A stretch of 64,000 nt of DNA from CAWANP01 sp963783445. Lineage in GTDB: Bacteria > Chloroflexota > Anaerolineae > JAAYZQ01. The first letter of the stretch is position 1. Each line of letters begins with the position of its first letter. The stretch is taken from contig CAWANP010000006.1 in the NCBI GenBank assembly GCA_963783445.1, positions 1-64,000 on the forward strand, written 5' to 3'. Both the position numbers and the translations under genes were made by a program. The notes below the pieces were generated by a model. The model was not told the origin of the DNA. It saw only the letters and a program-made list of their open reading frames with translations, and made no database searches. Below, piece by piece: positions 1 through 7,912 of the stretch.

Positions 1-1487
1 TCACCCGGTCGCCACGTCTTATCGAACCATGGCTCCAGCGGCCCATAAAGGCGCAGGGCAGTGAACCAGCCTTTTCCGGGCACCGTCTGGATCCAGTTTG
101 CCTCCTTGCCCTCGGGTGCTTTCGGCCCGAAGTAGAGATCCACCGAGCCGTCCTTATTGATATCCAGCTTATGTCGCTTGTTGTTCTTGGCGGGGAACGG
201 CTGCCCCGTCTGAAGCTGCGAGCGAGTTTGCGGGTCATACACCACAACCGACCAGAAGTCCTTGGCCGGGACGTTGGCGGGCATATTCAGTTTGTAGTTC
301 TTGCCGCCATCAAGATATTCGCTGTTCTCATCGACTGCGATTATCGCGTACTGCGAACCTGCTCCCACCATCTTGTTGACCATCGCCGGGGTGTTGACCG
401 TTCCCATATAGAAGCAGAGGGTTCGCGCGTCGAGGTAGCGGCCTCCCTGCCCTTTGTCCTTTAACCACTCGTGGCTGCCCCCGACGAATGCGGCATACCA
501 ACCGCTGTCCTCGTAGAGAAATGCTTCCTTCATGTACGGGCGGAAGAAGACAGCGCGTGCGGTGGCGTTCCCCACTGCCACGGCATTGACGAGTAATTCC
601 TTTGTCCGCGCATCTGGCTCAAACGGTTTCCCTTTCTGAATCCCGATGGAAGCGATCAATCCGCGCAGTTCCGGATCAATCAGCGTAAGGGGCTCGCGTT
701 GGATGATGTGGTTGAGCTCCTCGTAGAACTTGAAGTCATTGGCGTGAACCGTGTTAAACGGAACTTCCGAACCGCTGATGAATTTCATCTTGGGCGGGTT
801 GTTCTTGTCTTTGAGCGGATAAATCTTCAAGCCGTTCTCGAACATGGCATTGGCGGCATCCGGCTTGCCGTCCACGAGGAATCCACGAAGGACCAGCCAG
901 TTCACGTAGGTTGGCGACTTGGCCACGATATATGTCTCGCCGTCCACCTCGGCGAACTCGCCACCGATGGCTGGATCGAGATCCCCTTCGTAATCCGGCG
1001 GCAGAATTAGGTACCTTGCACCCTTGCCCCGGTCGAGGCCGGGCGCTCCCATATCGACCACGAAGCGCTGCCATGCGTCATCCACCGTTCCCGGACCACA
1101 CTTTGGCGGAATCACAACGACCGTCGGACCATCGCGATCCAACTCGAGGATAGCCAACGCGTAGACCGTATCCGTGTTTCCGGTGAGAAAGAGAGGGTTC
1201 GAGTCCATCAACTTGTCAAAGATGACAACGTCGCTGGCACGCTTCGCGCCAACTTCGACACAACCCAGGCGAATCGCCTCGATGGACGTGGCGGGAATCC
1301 CGCTCAGAAAGGCCTCGACCCCGCGCATGAAAATCAAGTTGTCGTAGAGCTTCTGCACGGTTGCTTCATCCGGCAAGCCGTCGAAGAAATCGAGGGTACC
1401 GATGGGAGTTTCGACTTTATCCGGGGTCTGAATCTTAGGCGGAATATACGTGTTGTACTTTGGGGTGGGATTTGATTCTTTCGTCAT
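1..1487 (-). CDS. DUF1254/DUF1214 domain protein, 3' end cut by window edge
   Basis: Open on the minus strand for 495 codons with no stop before the window edge. The start ATG at 1487-1485 follows a strong AAGGAGG ribosome site. The protein has an N-terminal DUF1254-type part (GNTDTVYALAILELD, VVVIPPKCGPG) and a C-terminal DUF1214-type part ending near ALRLYGPLEPWFDKTW, so only a few residues should be missing. No signal peptide is seen. The biochemical role of this family is not established and I do not assign one. It lies 58 bases downstream of the DUF1269 gene on the same strand, so the two could be co-transcribed. Confidence 0.85.
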   Translation of the reverse strand, partial: MTKESNPTPKYNTYIPPKIQTPDKVETPIGTLDFFDGLPDEATVQKLYDNLIFMRGVEAFLSGIPATSIEAIRLGCVEVGAKRASDVVIFDKLMDSNPLFLTGNTDTVYALAILELDRDGPTVVVIPPKCGPGTVDDAWQRFVVDMGAPGLDRGKGARYLILPPDYEGDLDPAIGGEFAEVDGETYIVAKSPTYVNWLVLRGFLVDGKPDAANAMFENGLKIYPLKDKNNPPKMKFISGSEVPFNTVHANDFKFYEELNHIIQREPLTLIDPELRGLIASIGIQKGKPFEPDARTKELLVNAVAVGNATARAVFFRPYMKEAFLYEDSGWYAAFVGGSHEWLKDKGQGGRYLDARTLCFYMGTVNTPAMVNKMVGAGSQYAIIAVDENSEYLDGGKNYKLNMPANVPAKDFWSVVVYDPQTRSQLQTGQPFPAKNNKRHKLDINKDGSVDLYFGPKAPEGKEANWIQTVPGKGWFTALRLYGPLEPWFDKTWRPG

Positions 1488-1545
1488 TCTGTCCTCCTTA
1501 GACTGATAGTTCGGACTGGCAGCGGAGATCGTCCGTGCCAGTTCC

Positions 1546-2085
1546 CTATAGCGTTACCTCTTCTATCTCTACAAACTCCCGAACCGCGGCGGCTACACCC
1601 TCGTCCGACGCGATCTCAGCCAGACGCTTCTCGGCTTTGGACGCCAGCTCAACGGCCAATTCCTCGCCGTCAACATGATCGACTGCGCTCTTTACTGCTT
1701 CCCAGTCTGCGTTGGTAGCCAGGACGACCAGGCCTGAATCGTCAGGACCTAGTTTGCCCTCCAAAATGGCTCTAACCTCACGTCGATGCTTTGAGCGATG
1801 TGAGCCCATCAGTGCGTCAACGACAGCGCCGGCCAGTTTTCCAGCTCTTGTGCCGGCCAATATCAAGGCAATGGCCTCGACGCCAAACTCGTCTCTCCAC
1901 AGGGTCAACCGCTGGCGGTGCTTCAGCCGCAGCTTGCCGTCCTCCCTGCGGTAGATGGTGGCGGCCGTTTTGATGTCGATCCTGTCTTGTTTCTCCAGTT
2001 TGCGCAGCGTGTAGTAGACCTTGTCGGCCGTCTCCCTCCCCGGATAGGCGATGATAAACAAGTTTTGCCCCCGCTCGTCGGACAT
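1546..2085 (-). CDS. DUF1269 family protein
   Basis: A 179-residue protein. The open frame extends upstream, but ATG at 2085 is preceded by GGGAGA about 9 bases away and gives the usual family N-terminus (MSDERGQNLFIIAYPG). Features visible are an N-terminal beta strand, a TLRKLEKQDRIDIKTAATI segment, a Gly/Ala-rich central stretch (ILAGTRAGKLAGAVVDALMG) and a C-terminal half ending in an acidic helix. DUF1269 proteins are often annotated as membrane-associated or stress-linked; the exact function is unknown. The gene is followed on the same strand by the DUF1254 gene. Confidence 0.75.
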   Translation of the reverse strand: MSDERGQNLFIIAYPGRETADKVYYTLRKLEKQDRIDIKTAATIYRREDGKLRLKHRQRLTLWRDEFGVEAIALILAGTRAGKLAGAVVDALMGSHRSKHRREVRAILEGKLGPDDSGLVVLATNADWEAVKSAVDHVDGEELAVELASKAEKRLAEIASDEGVAAAVREFVEIEEVTL

Positions 2086-2163
2086 GATGAAAATCTCCCA
2101 TTTCCTGATCGTTTCAAGAGCTATCTGGCCACAACTGACGATGGGTATGAGTAGAGTGCTAAC

Positions 2164-2231
2164 AGTATAGCAGATGCCGGCAGCCGGCAACAGTGACATC
2201 TGTTATAGATGTGTTATAGAAGGGTGTTATA
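2164..2231 (-). promoter_or_regulatory. Putative DUF1269 promoter with phased TGTTATA repeats
   Basis: Minus-strand TATACT (2164-2169) upstream of the DUF1269 gene could be a -10 box; the -35 is poor. Just upstream of it lie three plus-strand TGTTATA copies at 2201, 2212 and 2225, spaced 11 and 13 bases, about one helical turn apart. They may be regulator sites. There is no direct support beyond position and spacing. Confidence 0.35.
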
Positions 2232-2310
2232 TCTTTGGGTTATTTCAGATCGTTGCGGGGGAGCAAAACGCCATTGCCAGGTTTTTGTGGCGGGAAGTTC
2301 TTGATTGGCA

Positions 2311-5070
2311 TCACTCGGGAGATAGAATCCCCAGATCAGAGGCCCTTGCCACAGCCTGCTGACGGCTGTGGACCTGGAGCTTCTGGTAAAGATTGTAGGC
2401 ATGTTGTCTTACGGTACCGGGCGAAATCACCAGCCTCTGGGCAATCTCCTTATTTGTGAGTCCTTGGGCCAGGAGCGTCAGCACATCTAGCTCCCGGGGT
2501 GTTAAAGGCTCGACCAAAAGCGACGAAGGACCAAGGACCAAGGACGGATCTAGAGCCTTCGTCGTTCGTCCCTTCGGTGTGCTCAGGGCAGGCTCTTCGT
2601 CCTTGGTCTCGTCCTGAAAGGCCGCCAGTATCCGCGCAATATACTCCAGCGCCACACCCCTTTGACTCAAGCGCACCAGCAGTCCCGCCATCTCGGGTCC
2701 CAGGTCCAGGAAGGGCCGGATGAAACCACCCGGTTCAGCCAGGGTGATGGCCTGTGCCAAAGCAACCAGGGCTTGATCACTCTGTGATTGCTTTTGGTAG
2801 ACCAGAGATTGCAGCAGCAGGATATCAATCAACTGGCGGGTGTTGTTCTCGGCCTTGTTTGTCTTCCCGTATACAGCCAGTTTCTCTCCGGCTTCCTGCA
2901 GGCCAGCCTCTGAGCCCTGGGCTATGAGCATCCGGCACTGGGTAATGCGGGGCACTTCGATCCAGAAGAACATAATACCGGAATCCGTCGCCAGATCGGC
3001 CATCTCCAGCCAGCGGACTGCTGACGCCAGGTCTCCCTGCAACAGAGAAAGACGGGCTTGGCATGATCGGGCAACGGTTATGAAGGCAGGGTTGTTTTTT
3101 TCCTGGGCAAACTCGAGCAGAAGCGCCACTGTCGCATCGGCGCTGTCTTGTTGCCCTTGGGCCTGAAGGGTAAGCGCCAGGCCCACCAGGCTGTCGAGGG
3201 CGCCCGCAGCATGCAGGATGTATCTGTCGTCAACCGCCTCCGCAAAGTGACGAGCTGCAGCATCCAGGTCATTCCAGAAATAGTGGATGTGCCCATGCAT
3301 ATATGAAGTCCAGGCTCTGATATACCGGTTGTTCTTGTTGGTCGCCAGCTCATGCAGCTGCCGATTCAGTGGGACTGCATCATTGAACTCACCGGACAGT
3401 ATGTCGAGAAAGACCTGCGTGCCCAGCAACTTGGTTTGGCGGCCAGGGTGCGGTGTCTGCTCATCATAGAGCCATCTATTCAACCTCCCGACAGCCTCTT
3501 CTTTCCGATCAGACATCTGACTGGCCAAACTCCAGAAGACCTCAGCTTCGCCTCTGGCCAGATGGTGATCTTTGGGAATCCGTTCCAGAGCACGATTGAG
3601 CGAGTCCAGACTGCGAGTGCGCTGTCCCTGCCAGTACCAGTGATGGCCCCAGAAAAAGTCAACCTCTCCCCATAACGGCTGCGCGGTCGCATCATCTTCC
3701 AGGACCGTCCCAGCGAGCTCGAGCAGGGGGGGGATAGACTGCACCGCAAATTGATGAAACCCTACCCAGGCTTTGGCTATCAAGAGCCGTGGTCGTTGCC
3801 GGATGACACTGTCGGGGAGTCTGGCCATCCATCTTTCCAGAACATGCCACCGATCTTCGTCCAGCAGCGTACGCACATTCTCTTCAAGCAGTTGCGCTGC
3901 TGCGAGGTCATCCCCCGCCTCCAGGGCGTGGTGCAGCGCTTCATCGACTAGCCCGTTCTGGCCATACCAGGAGCTGGCTTTCAGATGAAAACCTGCGATC
4001 TCATCTGCACTGTAGTGCTTGTTTAGCTCGACCGACAGCAGTTGCTGGAACAAATGATGGTATCGGAACCATCGCCGTTGCCCATCGAGAGGTACGATGA
4101 ACAGATGATCCTGTTGCAGCGACTCGAGAATGTCCTGCGTCCCGGCGGCCGAAGCTACTAGGGGCGTCTCGCCTTGAGTGCCACCACTCCCCAAAACCGC
4201 ATCACAGAGGGGAGCGCAGAACCTGTCCAGCACAGCGGTCTTGACCAGAAAGTCCTGGATTTCCGGCCTCAAGGCGGATAGCACTTCAGCTATCAAATAG
4301 TCCCATATGTAACGGCGCTCGCCCGCCAGATGCCTGAGCACCTCATGGGCATTGTCCCTGTGGCGCATGGACAGGGCCGCCAGCCGAATGCCGGTCGCCC
4401 AGCCTTCTGTCTTTTCATCCAGAAGGGATGCGGCTTCCTTATCTACCTCAATCCGCAAGAGCCGTTCCAGCAACTCGATCGTCTCCAACACTGAAAAACG
4501 CAGTTGCTGGGTCCGGATCTCGGTCACCTTGCCAAGGGCCCGCAGCCGGTTCAGGTTGATGAGCGGGTCGGTACGGGTTGCGATGACCAGGTGCAGGGGG
4601 CTGGGCGGGTGCTTTAGCAATTCGGACAACAGCTCGTCGACTCTTGATTCGCTGATGGCGTGGTAGTCATCGAGCACCATGACAAGTCTCTGTGGCAAAC
4701 CGTTCAACTCGTTGGTCAGGCTGTTGGATAGGACGCGCAATGGTGGTAGTTCAACGCCCCCCATTAAGGCGACGGTTTCTTCAACGGCATCCGGAAATGA
4801 CGTCTGAACGCTGGCCAGGAAGTAGCTTAAGAAAAGGTCCAGATCCTTGTCGTGTTCGTCCAGAGATAGCCAGGCTGTGGGACACTCTAGCGACTCAAGC
4901 CAGGAGCTGACCAACGTGGTCTTGCCGTAGCCGGCCGGGGCAGAGACAAGGGTGAGCGGCCGCTGTTGCCAGCCGTCAAGTTGCTCCAAAAGCTGCGGCC
5001 GGGGTATGAAACCAGCCTGGAGGGGCGGCCGGTACAGTTTGGTTTCGATGATAGGAAATGTTTCCGACAT
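2311..5070 (-). CDS. MalT-type LuxR family transcriptional regulator (STAND ATPase)
   Basis: A large ATP-dependent regulator of 919 residues from the ATG at 5070, chosen because MSETFPIIETKLYRPP is the usual N-terminus of this family; the frame is open 16 codons further upstream. Order of parts: KLYRPP lead, Walker A (SAPAGYGKTT, about residues 43-52), an ATPase/winged-helix region (MVLDDYHAI is the Walker B), a long TPR-like helical region, and a C-terminal LuxR helix-turn-helix in the last 65 residues (LTPRELDVLTLLAQG, NKEIAQRLVISPGTVRQH). Such proteins activate sigma-70 promoters after binding ATP and an inducer. The linker just before the HTH contains an inserted low-complexity repeat (2522-2613). 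The regulated genes are not identifiable here. Confidence 0.9.
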   Translation of the reverse strand: MSETFPIIETKLYRPPLQAGFIPRPQLLEQLDGWQQRPLTLVSAPAGYGKTTLVSSWLESLECPTAWLSLDEHDKDLDLFLSYFLASVQTSFPDAVEETVALMGGVELPPLRVLSNSLTNELNGLPQRLVMVLDDYHAISESRVDELLSELLKHPPSPLHLVIATRTDPLINLNRLRALGKVTEIRTQQLRFSVLETIELLERLLRIEVDKEAASLLDEKTEGWATGIRLAALSMRHRDNAHEVLRHLAGERRYIWDYLIAEVLSALRPEIQDFLVKTAVLDRFCAPLCDAVLGSGGTQGETPLVASAAGTQDILESLQQDHLFIVPLDGQRRWFRYHHLFQQLLSVELNKHYSADEIAGFHLKASSWYGQNGLVDEALHHALEAGDDLAAAQLLEENVRTLLDEDRWHVLERWMARLPDSVIRQRPRLLIAKAWVGFHQFAVQSIPPLLELAGTVLEDDATAQPLWGEVDFFWGHHWYWQGQRTRSLDSLNRALERIPKDHHLARGEAEVFWSLASQMSDRKEEAVGRLNRWLYDEQTPHPGRQTKLLGTQVFLDILSGEFNDAVPLNRQLHELATNKNNRYIRAWTSYMHGHIHYFWNDLDAAARHFAEAVDDRYILHAAGALDSLVGLALTLQAQGQQDSADATVALLLEFAQEKNNPAFITVARSCQARLSLLQGDLASAVRWLEMADLATDSGIMFFWIEVPRITQCRMLIAQGSEAGLQEAGEKLAVYGKTNKAENNTRQLIDILLLQSLVYQKQSQSDQALVALAQAITLAEPGGFIRPFLDLGPEMAGLLVRLSQRGVALEYIARILAAFQDETKDEEPALSTPKGRTTKALDPSLVLGPSSLLVEPLTPRELDVLTLLAQGLTNKEIAQRLVISPGTVRQHAYNLYQKLQVHSRQQAVARASDLGILSPE
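2522..2613. repeat. Short palindromic repeat inserted in frame within the LuxR linker
   Basis: Contains iterated AAGGACC units, near-inverted ends (GACGAAGGACCAAGGAC at 2522 and CTTCGTCCTTGGTCTCGTC at 2594-2612) and the core CCCTTCGGTGTGCTCAGGG at 2570-2588. The core is related to the intergenic 19-mer at 60866 (shared CCCTGAGC and GAAGGG, five different bases between). In the regulator it encodes a poorly conserved linker, so it was probably tolerated as an in-frame insertion. Confidence 0.5.
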
Positions 5071-5101
5071 ACTTGCCAATCTCAAGCAAGATTGTAGCTG
5101 A

Positions 5102-5245
5102 TTATGGGCTAAATGCACTAGGTATGGGTACTGCCGATTGCTCTAAACGCTCCAGCAGTCGCGGCCGTGGCACCAGATTCCCGGAAATGCGGGTTCGGTA
5201 GAGCTTGGCTCGGATGAGTGGTACGGATTCTGTTTCCTCTGACAT
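5102..5245 (-). pseudogene. N-terminal stump of a second MalT-type regulator
   Basis: A 47-codon frame starting at ATG 5245 and ending in TAA at 5104-5102, too short for ordinary gene calling. It encodes the family N-terminus (IRAKLYRTRISGNLVPRPRL, then LERL) and then runs into unrelated residues and a stop. Compare the KLYRPPLQAGFIPRPQLLEQL lead of the intact gene directly downstream on the same strand. I read it as what remains of a tandem regulator gene after deletion or recombination. It could still be translated as a leader peptide. Upstream GGGAGAAAGCCA resembles a ribosome site. Confidence 0.65.
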
Positions 5246-5580
5246 TGGCTTTCTCCCAAGGATGGATTATACCACACGCAGGGACAGGGAACAAGGGCTG
5301 CTTAGCGAAGCCGCACAGCAAGGTTTCGGACATAGGCTGGACGCTTCCTGAGGTGGACGCGGGCGCAGCCGGATCCGACAGTCGAAGGCGGCAACTGTCG
5401 GATGGTTCTGCTACCGGACGTCGGCAATCAACCGCCGAGGCAACAGTTGTCACGGGGTCGCACTCCTCATCGAGCGGAATCTCAAGCTTCTCGGATCAGA
5501 TAGGGGTCGATAACCAGGATGGCCTGCCGGGATGGATACTAAAGGTCGCGAGACTTGGGCCTGTTGCAGGACCGCCGCTT
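5246..5580. other. Intergenic stretch with a 10-bp inverted repeat at 5373-5403
   Basis: No convincing gene. ATCCGACAGT at 5373-5382 pairs perfectly with ACTGTCGGAT at 5394-5403 around an 11-base loop. There is no T-run, so it is not a typical terminator. It may be a repeat element or an operator. The overlapping open frames have no recognisable content. Confidence 0.5.
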
Positions 5581-6111
5581 CTAGGTCAACAGCGGCTCGC
5601 ACCACAGTAGCGCCAACGCGCTGGGGCCGTCGGTGATCTCACCCTCGCGGGCCATGCGCAGTGCCTTCTTGACGGGCACCAAGCGGATCTCCATAAGCTC
5701 CGTTGGCTCGCGCAAAGTCTCCCCTAGCTCTACACCAGTTGCGAGATAGACATAAGCCACCTCATTGGAGATGCCGTTGGAGGTGTAGAACTGGCCGACG
5801 AAGCGCAGTTCAGCGGCTCTTCCACCGACCTCTTCCAGAAGTTCGAGGCGAGCGATCTCCTCAGGTTCGCCATCGGGTCCGAGGCCGCCAGCCGGCACCT
5901 CGTAGCACCAGTCATCCACTGTGTAACGGTAGTTCCAGATCAGGACGATTTGCCCTTCGGAGGTGATTGGAACGACCCACACCGCGCCGGGGTGGTCGAC
6001 GATGGTATAGGTGAACTCGTAGCCTTGGGGTGTGCGCAGCCGGTCCTGGCGCAGACTGTACCACTTGCTCTGCCACAGGTACCGGCTCTCAAGTGTTTCC
6101 AAGACAGACAT
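5581..6111 (-). CDS. NUDIX hydrolase, ADP-ribose pyrophosphatase-like
   Basis: A 176-residue NUDIX protein that should cleave a nucleoside diphosphate linked to another group; ADP-sugar-type substrates are likely from overall similarity to the NudF group. The Nudix box is visible as GGLGPDGEPEEIARLELLEE followed by VGG, but the arginine of the REUXEE core is Leu (LELLEEVG), which is unusual; the metal-binding glutamates are present. The start ATG at 6111 has only a weak ribosome site. It lies 27 bases downstream of the nitrilase-fold gene on the same strand, so both probably share the promoters near 7007 and 7207. Confidence 0.85.
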   Translation of the reverse strand: MSVLETLESRYLWQSKWYSLRQDRLRTPQGYEFTYTIVDHPGAVWVVPITSEGQIVLIWNYRYTVDDWCYEVPAGGLGPDGEPEEIARLELLEEVGGRAAELRFVGQFYTSNGISNEVAYVYLATGVELGETLREPTELMEIRLVPVKKALRMAREGEITDGPSALALLWCEPLLT

Positions 6112-6138
6112 CTTTTCGAAGCCTACCTGGATGCGGTG

Positions 6139-6972
6139 CTAGTATTTCCGTACGATGGCCCGGTAGGCCGACGGTACTCGGCACTGGATGATCTGCTGTT
6201 CCTCACGGGTTTTGCGTACGGTGTCCAGGTCGATCTTGGCCACGGCATAACCCTCGATCTCTTCGTCGATGGAAGCGTATACCTCACCTCGGGGGCCAAC
6301 CACCATGCTGTCTCCGAGGAAATGGTAGCTGTACTCTTCGCCGATGCGGTTGCTGGCCACGACATACATCGCATTCTCCGAGGCGCGCGCCTGGTTGTAG
6401 GTCCGCCACTCCTCGACAAACATGGCCCGATCCTGGGCCGGGGAATGGCCCCAATTGGCGCACACGCACAGCAGCTCGGCGCCATCCAGAGACAGGCTGC
6501 GGGCAACCTCAGGAAAGGCCAGGTCCCAACCGAGCAGGATCCCGACCTGGCCAAAGGTGGTTTCGAACACAGGCAAGCGGTAGCCAGCGCGGAAAGCCAG
6601 CCGTTCCTCGCCAGGTAGGTGGAGCTTGCGGTACTCGCCCAGCATCTCGCCATCAGGGCCGATGAGGATGGCGGCGTTATAGATCGTGCTCTCTACCTTC
6701 TCCTTGGTCACCATGCCAAAAACGATGTGGGTGCTGTAATCGGCCGCACGCTGGGCCATTAGGTTGGCGGCGTGTCCCGATGGGCGCTGGGCCACGTCGG
6801 TAAAGCGTACACCCATCTCATAACCCGTTGTGGCCAATTCGGGGAAAACGATCAGGTCTACGTTGTGCTCGGTGCAGATTTGGTCAACAAACTTGCCCAT
6901 GGCGACGAGATTGTCGTCAACTTTGCCCAGTTGAGGGTACATCTGCACCACGGCCACGCTGATTTCTGGCAT
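6139..6972 (-). CDS. Carbon-nitrogen hydrolase (nitrilase) fold protein lacking the catalytic Cys
   Basis: A 277-residue nitrilase-superfamily protein. Glu45 (FPELATTGY) and Lys116 (EYRKLHLPGEE) of the Glu-Lys-Cys triad are in place. The nucleophile motif, normally I-C-x-D-x-x-FPE, reads LLGWDLAFPE, so residue 148 is Gly (codon GGT, 6531-6529) instead of Cys. A single-base change from TGT would explain it. Either the protein is a non-hydrolytic homologue, a recent mutant, or the base is a sequencing error. AAGGAG precedes the ATG at 6972. Amidase or ureidopropionase-like substrates would fit an intact enzyme. Confidence 0.85.
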   Translation of the reverse strand: MPEISVAVVQMYPQLGKVDDNLVAMGKFVDQICTEHNVDLIVFPELATTGYEMGVRFTDVAQRPSGHAANLMAQRAADYSTHIVFGMVTKEKVESTIYNAAILIGPDGEMLGEYRKLHLPGEERLAFRAGYRLPVFETTFGQVGILLGWDLAFPEVARSLSLDGAELLCVCANWGHSPAQDRAMFVEEWRTYNQARASENAMYVVASNRIGEEYSYHFLGDSMVVGPRGEVYASIDEEIEGYAVAKIDLDTVRKTREEQQIIQCRVPSAYRAIVRKY

Positions 6973-7006
6973 ATTCTATGCTCCTTATCAAGGTTGAACT
7001 GCTCCT

Positions 7007-7035
7007 AGTATACCGTCAAGCGTACCAACCGTCAA
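7007..7035 (-). promoter_or_regulatory. Sigma-70 promoter P2 for the nitrilase-NUDIX genes
   Basis: On the minus strand TTGACG (7035-7030), 17-base spacer, TATACT (7012-7007). Transcription would start about 30 bases upstream of the ATG at 6972. Confidence 0.75.
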
Positions 7036-7039
7036 CCAT

Positions 7040-7205
7040 CGACCACGGTGGTGGCGGGGCTTCTGCAAAGTCCCTCGACAGCGCAACCTCCTGGAGGTTC
7101 TGCCTCTCCAGGCGCTTGTTGACGGGGGAGTCCAGCCAAAATCCACCAGAGCCTATGCTGCGGCCTAACCTGTGAGAGGCCAGGCTCCGGCTCAGCCAAC
7201 AACAA
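7040..7205 (-). ncRNA. Candidate structured leader or small RNA between two promoters
   Basis: RNA made from the upstream promoter at 7207-7235 would cross about 230 bases before the nitrilase ATG. The minus strand can fold into a rod: GCGC and CTGGAG pair with CTCCAG and GCGC, and GGCT pairs with AGCC outside. A separate nested stem uses GAGCC/GGCTC and GGCCT/AGGCC. I recognise no known riboswitch or 6S/SRP signature. The evidence is promoter position and pairing only. Confidence 0.3.
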
Positions 7206-7206
7206 C

Positions 7207-7235
7207 AGTATAGCACATATGTTCTGGGTTGTCAA
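7207..7235 (-). promoter_or_regulatory. Strong sigma-70 promoter P1, 200 bases upstream of P2
   Basis: Minus strand TTGACA (7235-7230), exact 17-base spacer, TATACT (7212-7207). It points away from the methyltransferase gene and towards the nitrilase gene. Confidence 0.8.
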
Positions 7236-7255
7236 ATTGACGCATGTCGCTCGCG

Positions 7256-7912
7256 CTAGCGTTTGATAGCCAGTACCATCTCTACGGTACTCCCCTCCAC
7301 CTCTACGGTTTCTCGCCAGCCTGGCAGATTCGACCTCGTCAGCAGGTTCAGGAGATCGGGTGCAGGAGCCCGCTGGCCGGTGACCCGGTAGAGCCACTCC
7401 AACCACCGCGAATGTAGAGACTTGCCGGGGAATGAGACCGCCTCGATGATGACCAGGCGGCCACCCCTTTTCAGCACGCGGTGGGCCTGGTACATCCAAT
7501 CCCGATCATAGACATAAGCTGTCGGGAACGAACTGATGATGGCGGCAAAGGACTGGGGCGCGAAGGGCAGCGCTTGCACGCGCCCCCGGCAGAGGGAGGC
7601 CGCTACCTCTCTGCGTTGCAGTCCTTTCTTCGCCAGGCGGAGCATTGCCGGCGAAAGATCGAGGCCAACAGGCTGACAGCCGCCGTCTGCCAGGTCGGTC
7701 AGGAGATGTCCAGGTCCGCAGCCGGCATCGAGGATCCTGCCGTCGGGGGGCAGATACGGCCAGGCAGCTTGCTGCCACTTCCGCCACATGCCCCGGGATA
7801 CGATCCAGCTGACAGGATCGTAGAGCCAGGCCAGATCGTTGTACAGCAGCTCGAATCCGTATGCGATAAGCCTTCTCCTCGCCCGGCCCAGGGTCAAACG
7901 CATTGAGGTCAT
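7256..7912 (-). CDS. Class I SAM-dependent methyltransferase
   Basis: A 218-residue methyltransferase. Motif I is ILDAGCGPGHLL, followed by GLDLSPAMLRLAKKG and the post-motif VLKRGGRLVIIEAV, typical of the Methyltransf_11/UbiE-like group. The substrate cannot be told from sequence. The ATG at 7912 overlaps the TGA of the upstream ChbG-type gene (ATGA), so the two are translationally coupled. No membrane segment stands out. Confidence 0.85.
   Translation of the reverse strand: MTSMRLTLGRARRRLIAYGFELLYNDLAWLYDPVSWIVSRGMWRKWQQAAWPYLPPDGRILDAGCGPGHLLTDLADGGCQPVGLDLSPAMLRLAKKGLQRREVAASLCRGRVQALPFAPQSFAAIISSFPTAYVYDRDWMYQAHRVLKRGGRLVIIEAVSFPGKSLHSRWLEWLYRVTGQRAPAPDLLNLLTRSNLPGWRETVEVEGSTVEMVLAIKR

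Noticed and set aside
5118..5453. 111-codon minus-strand open frame upstream of the LuxR gene
   Set aside because: It overlaps the regulator stump in another frame, has no recognisable content and no ribosome site.
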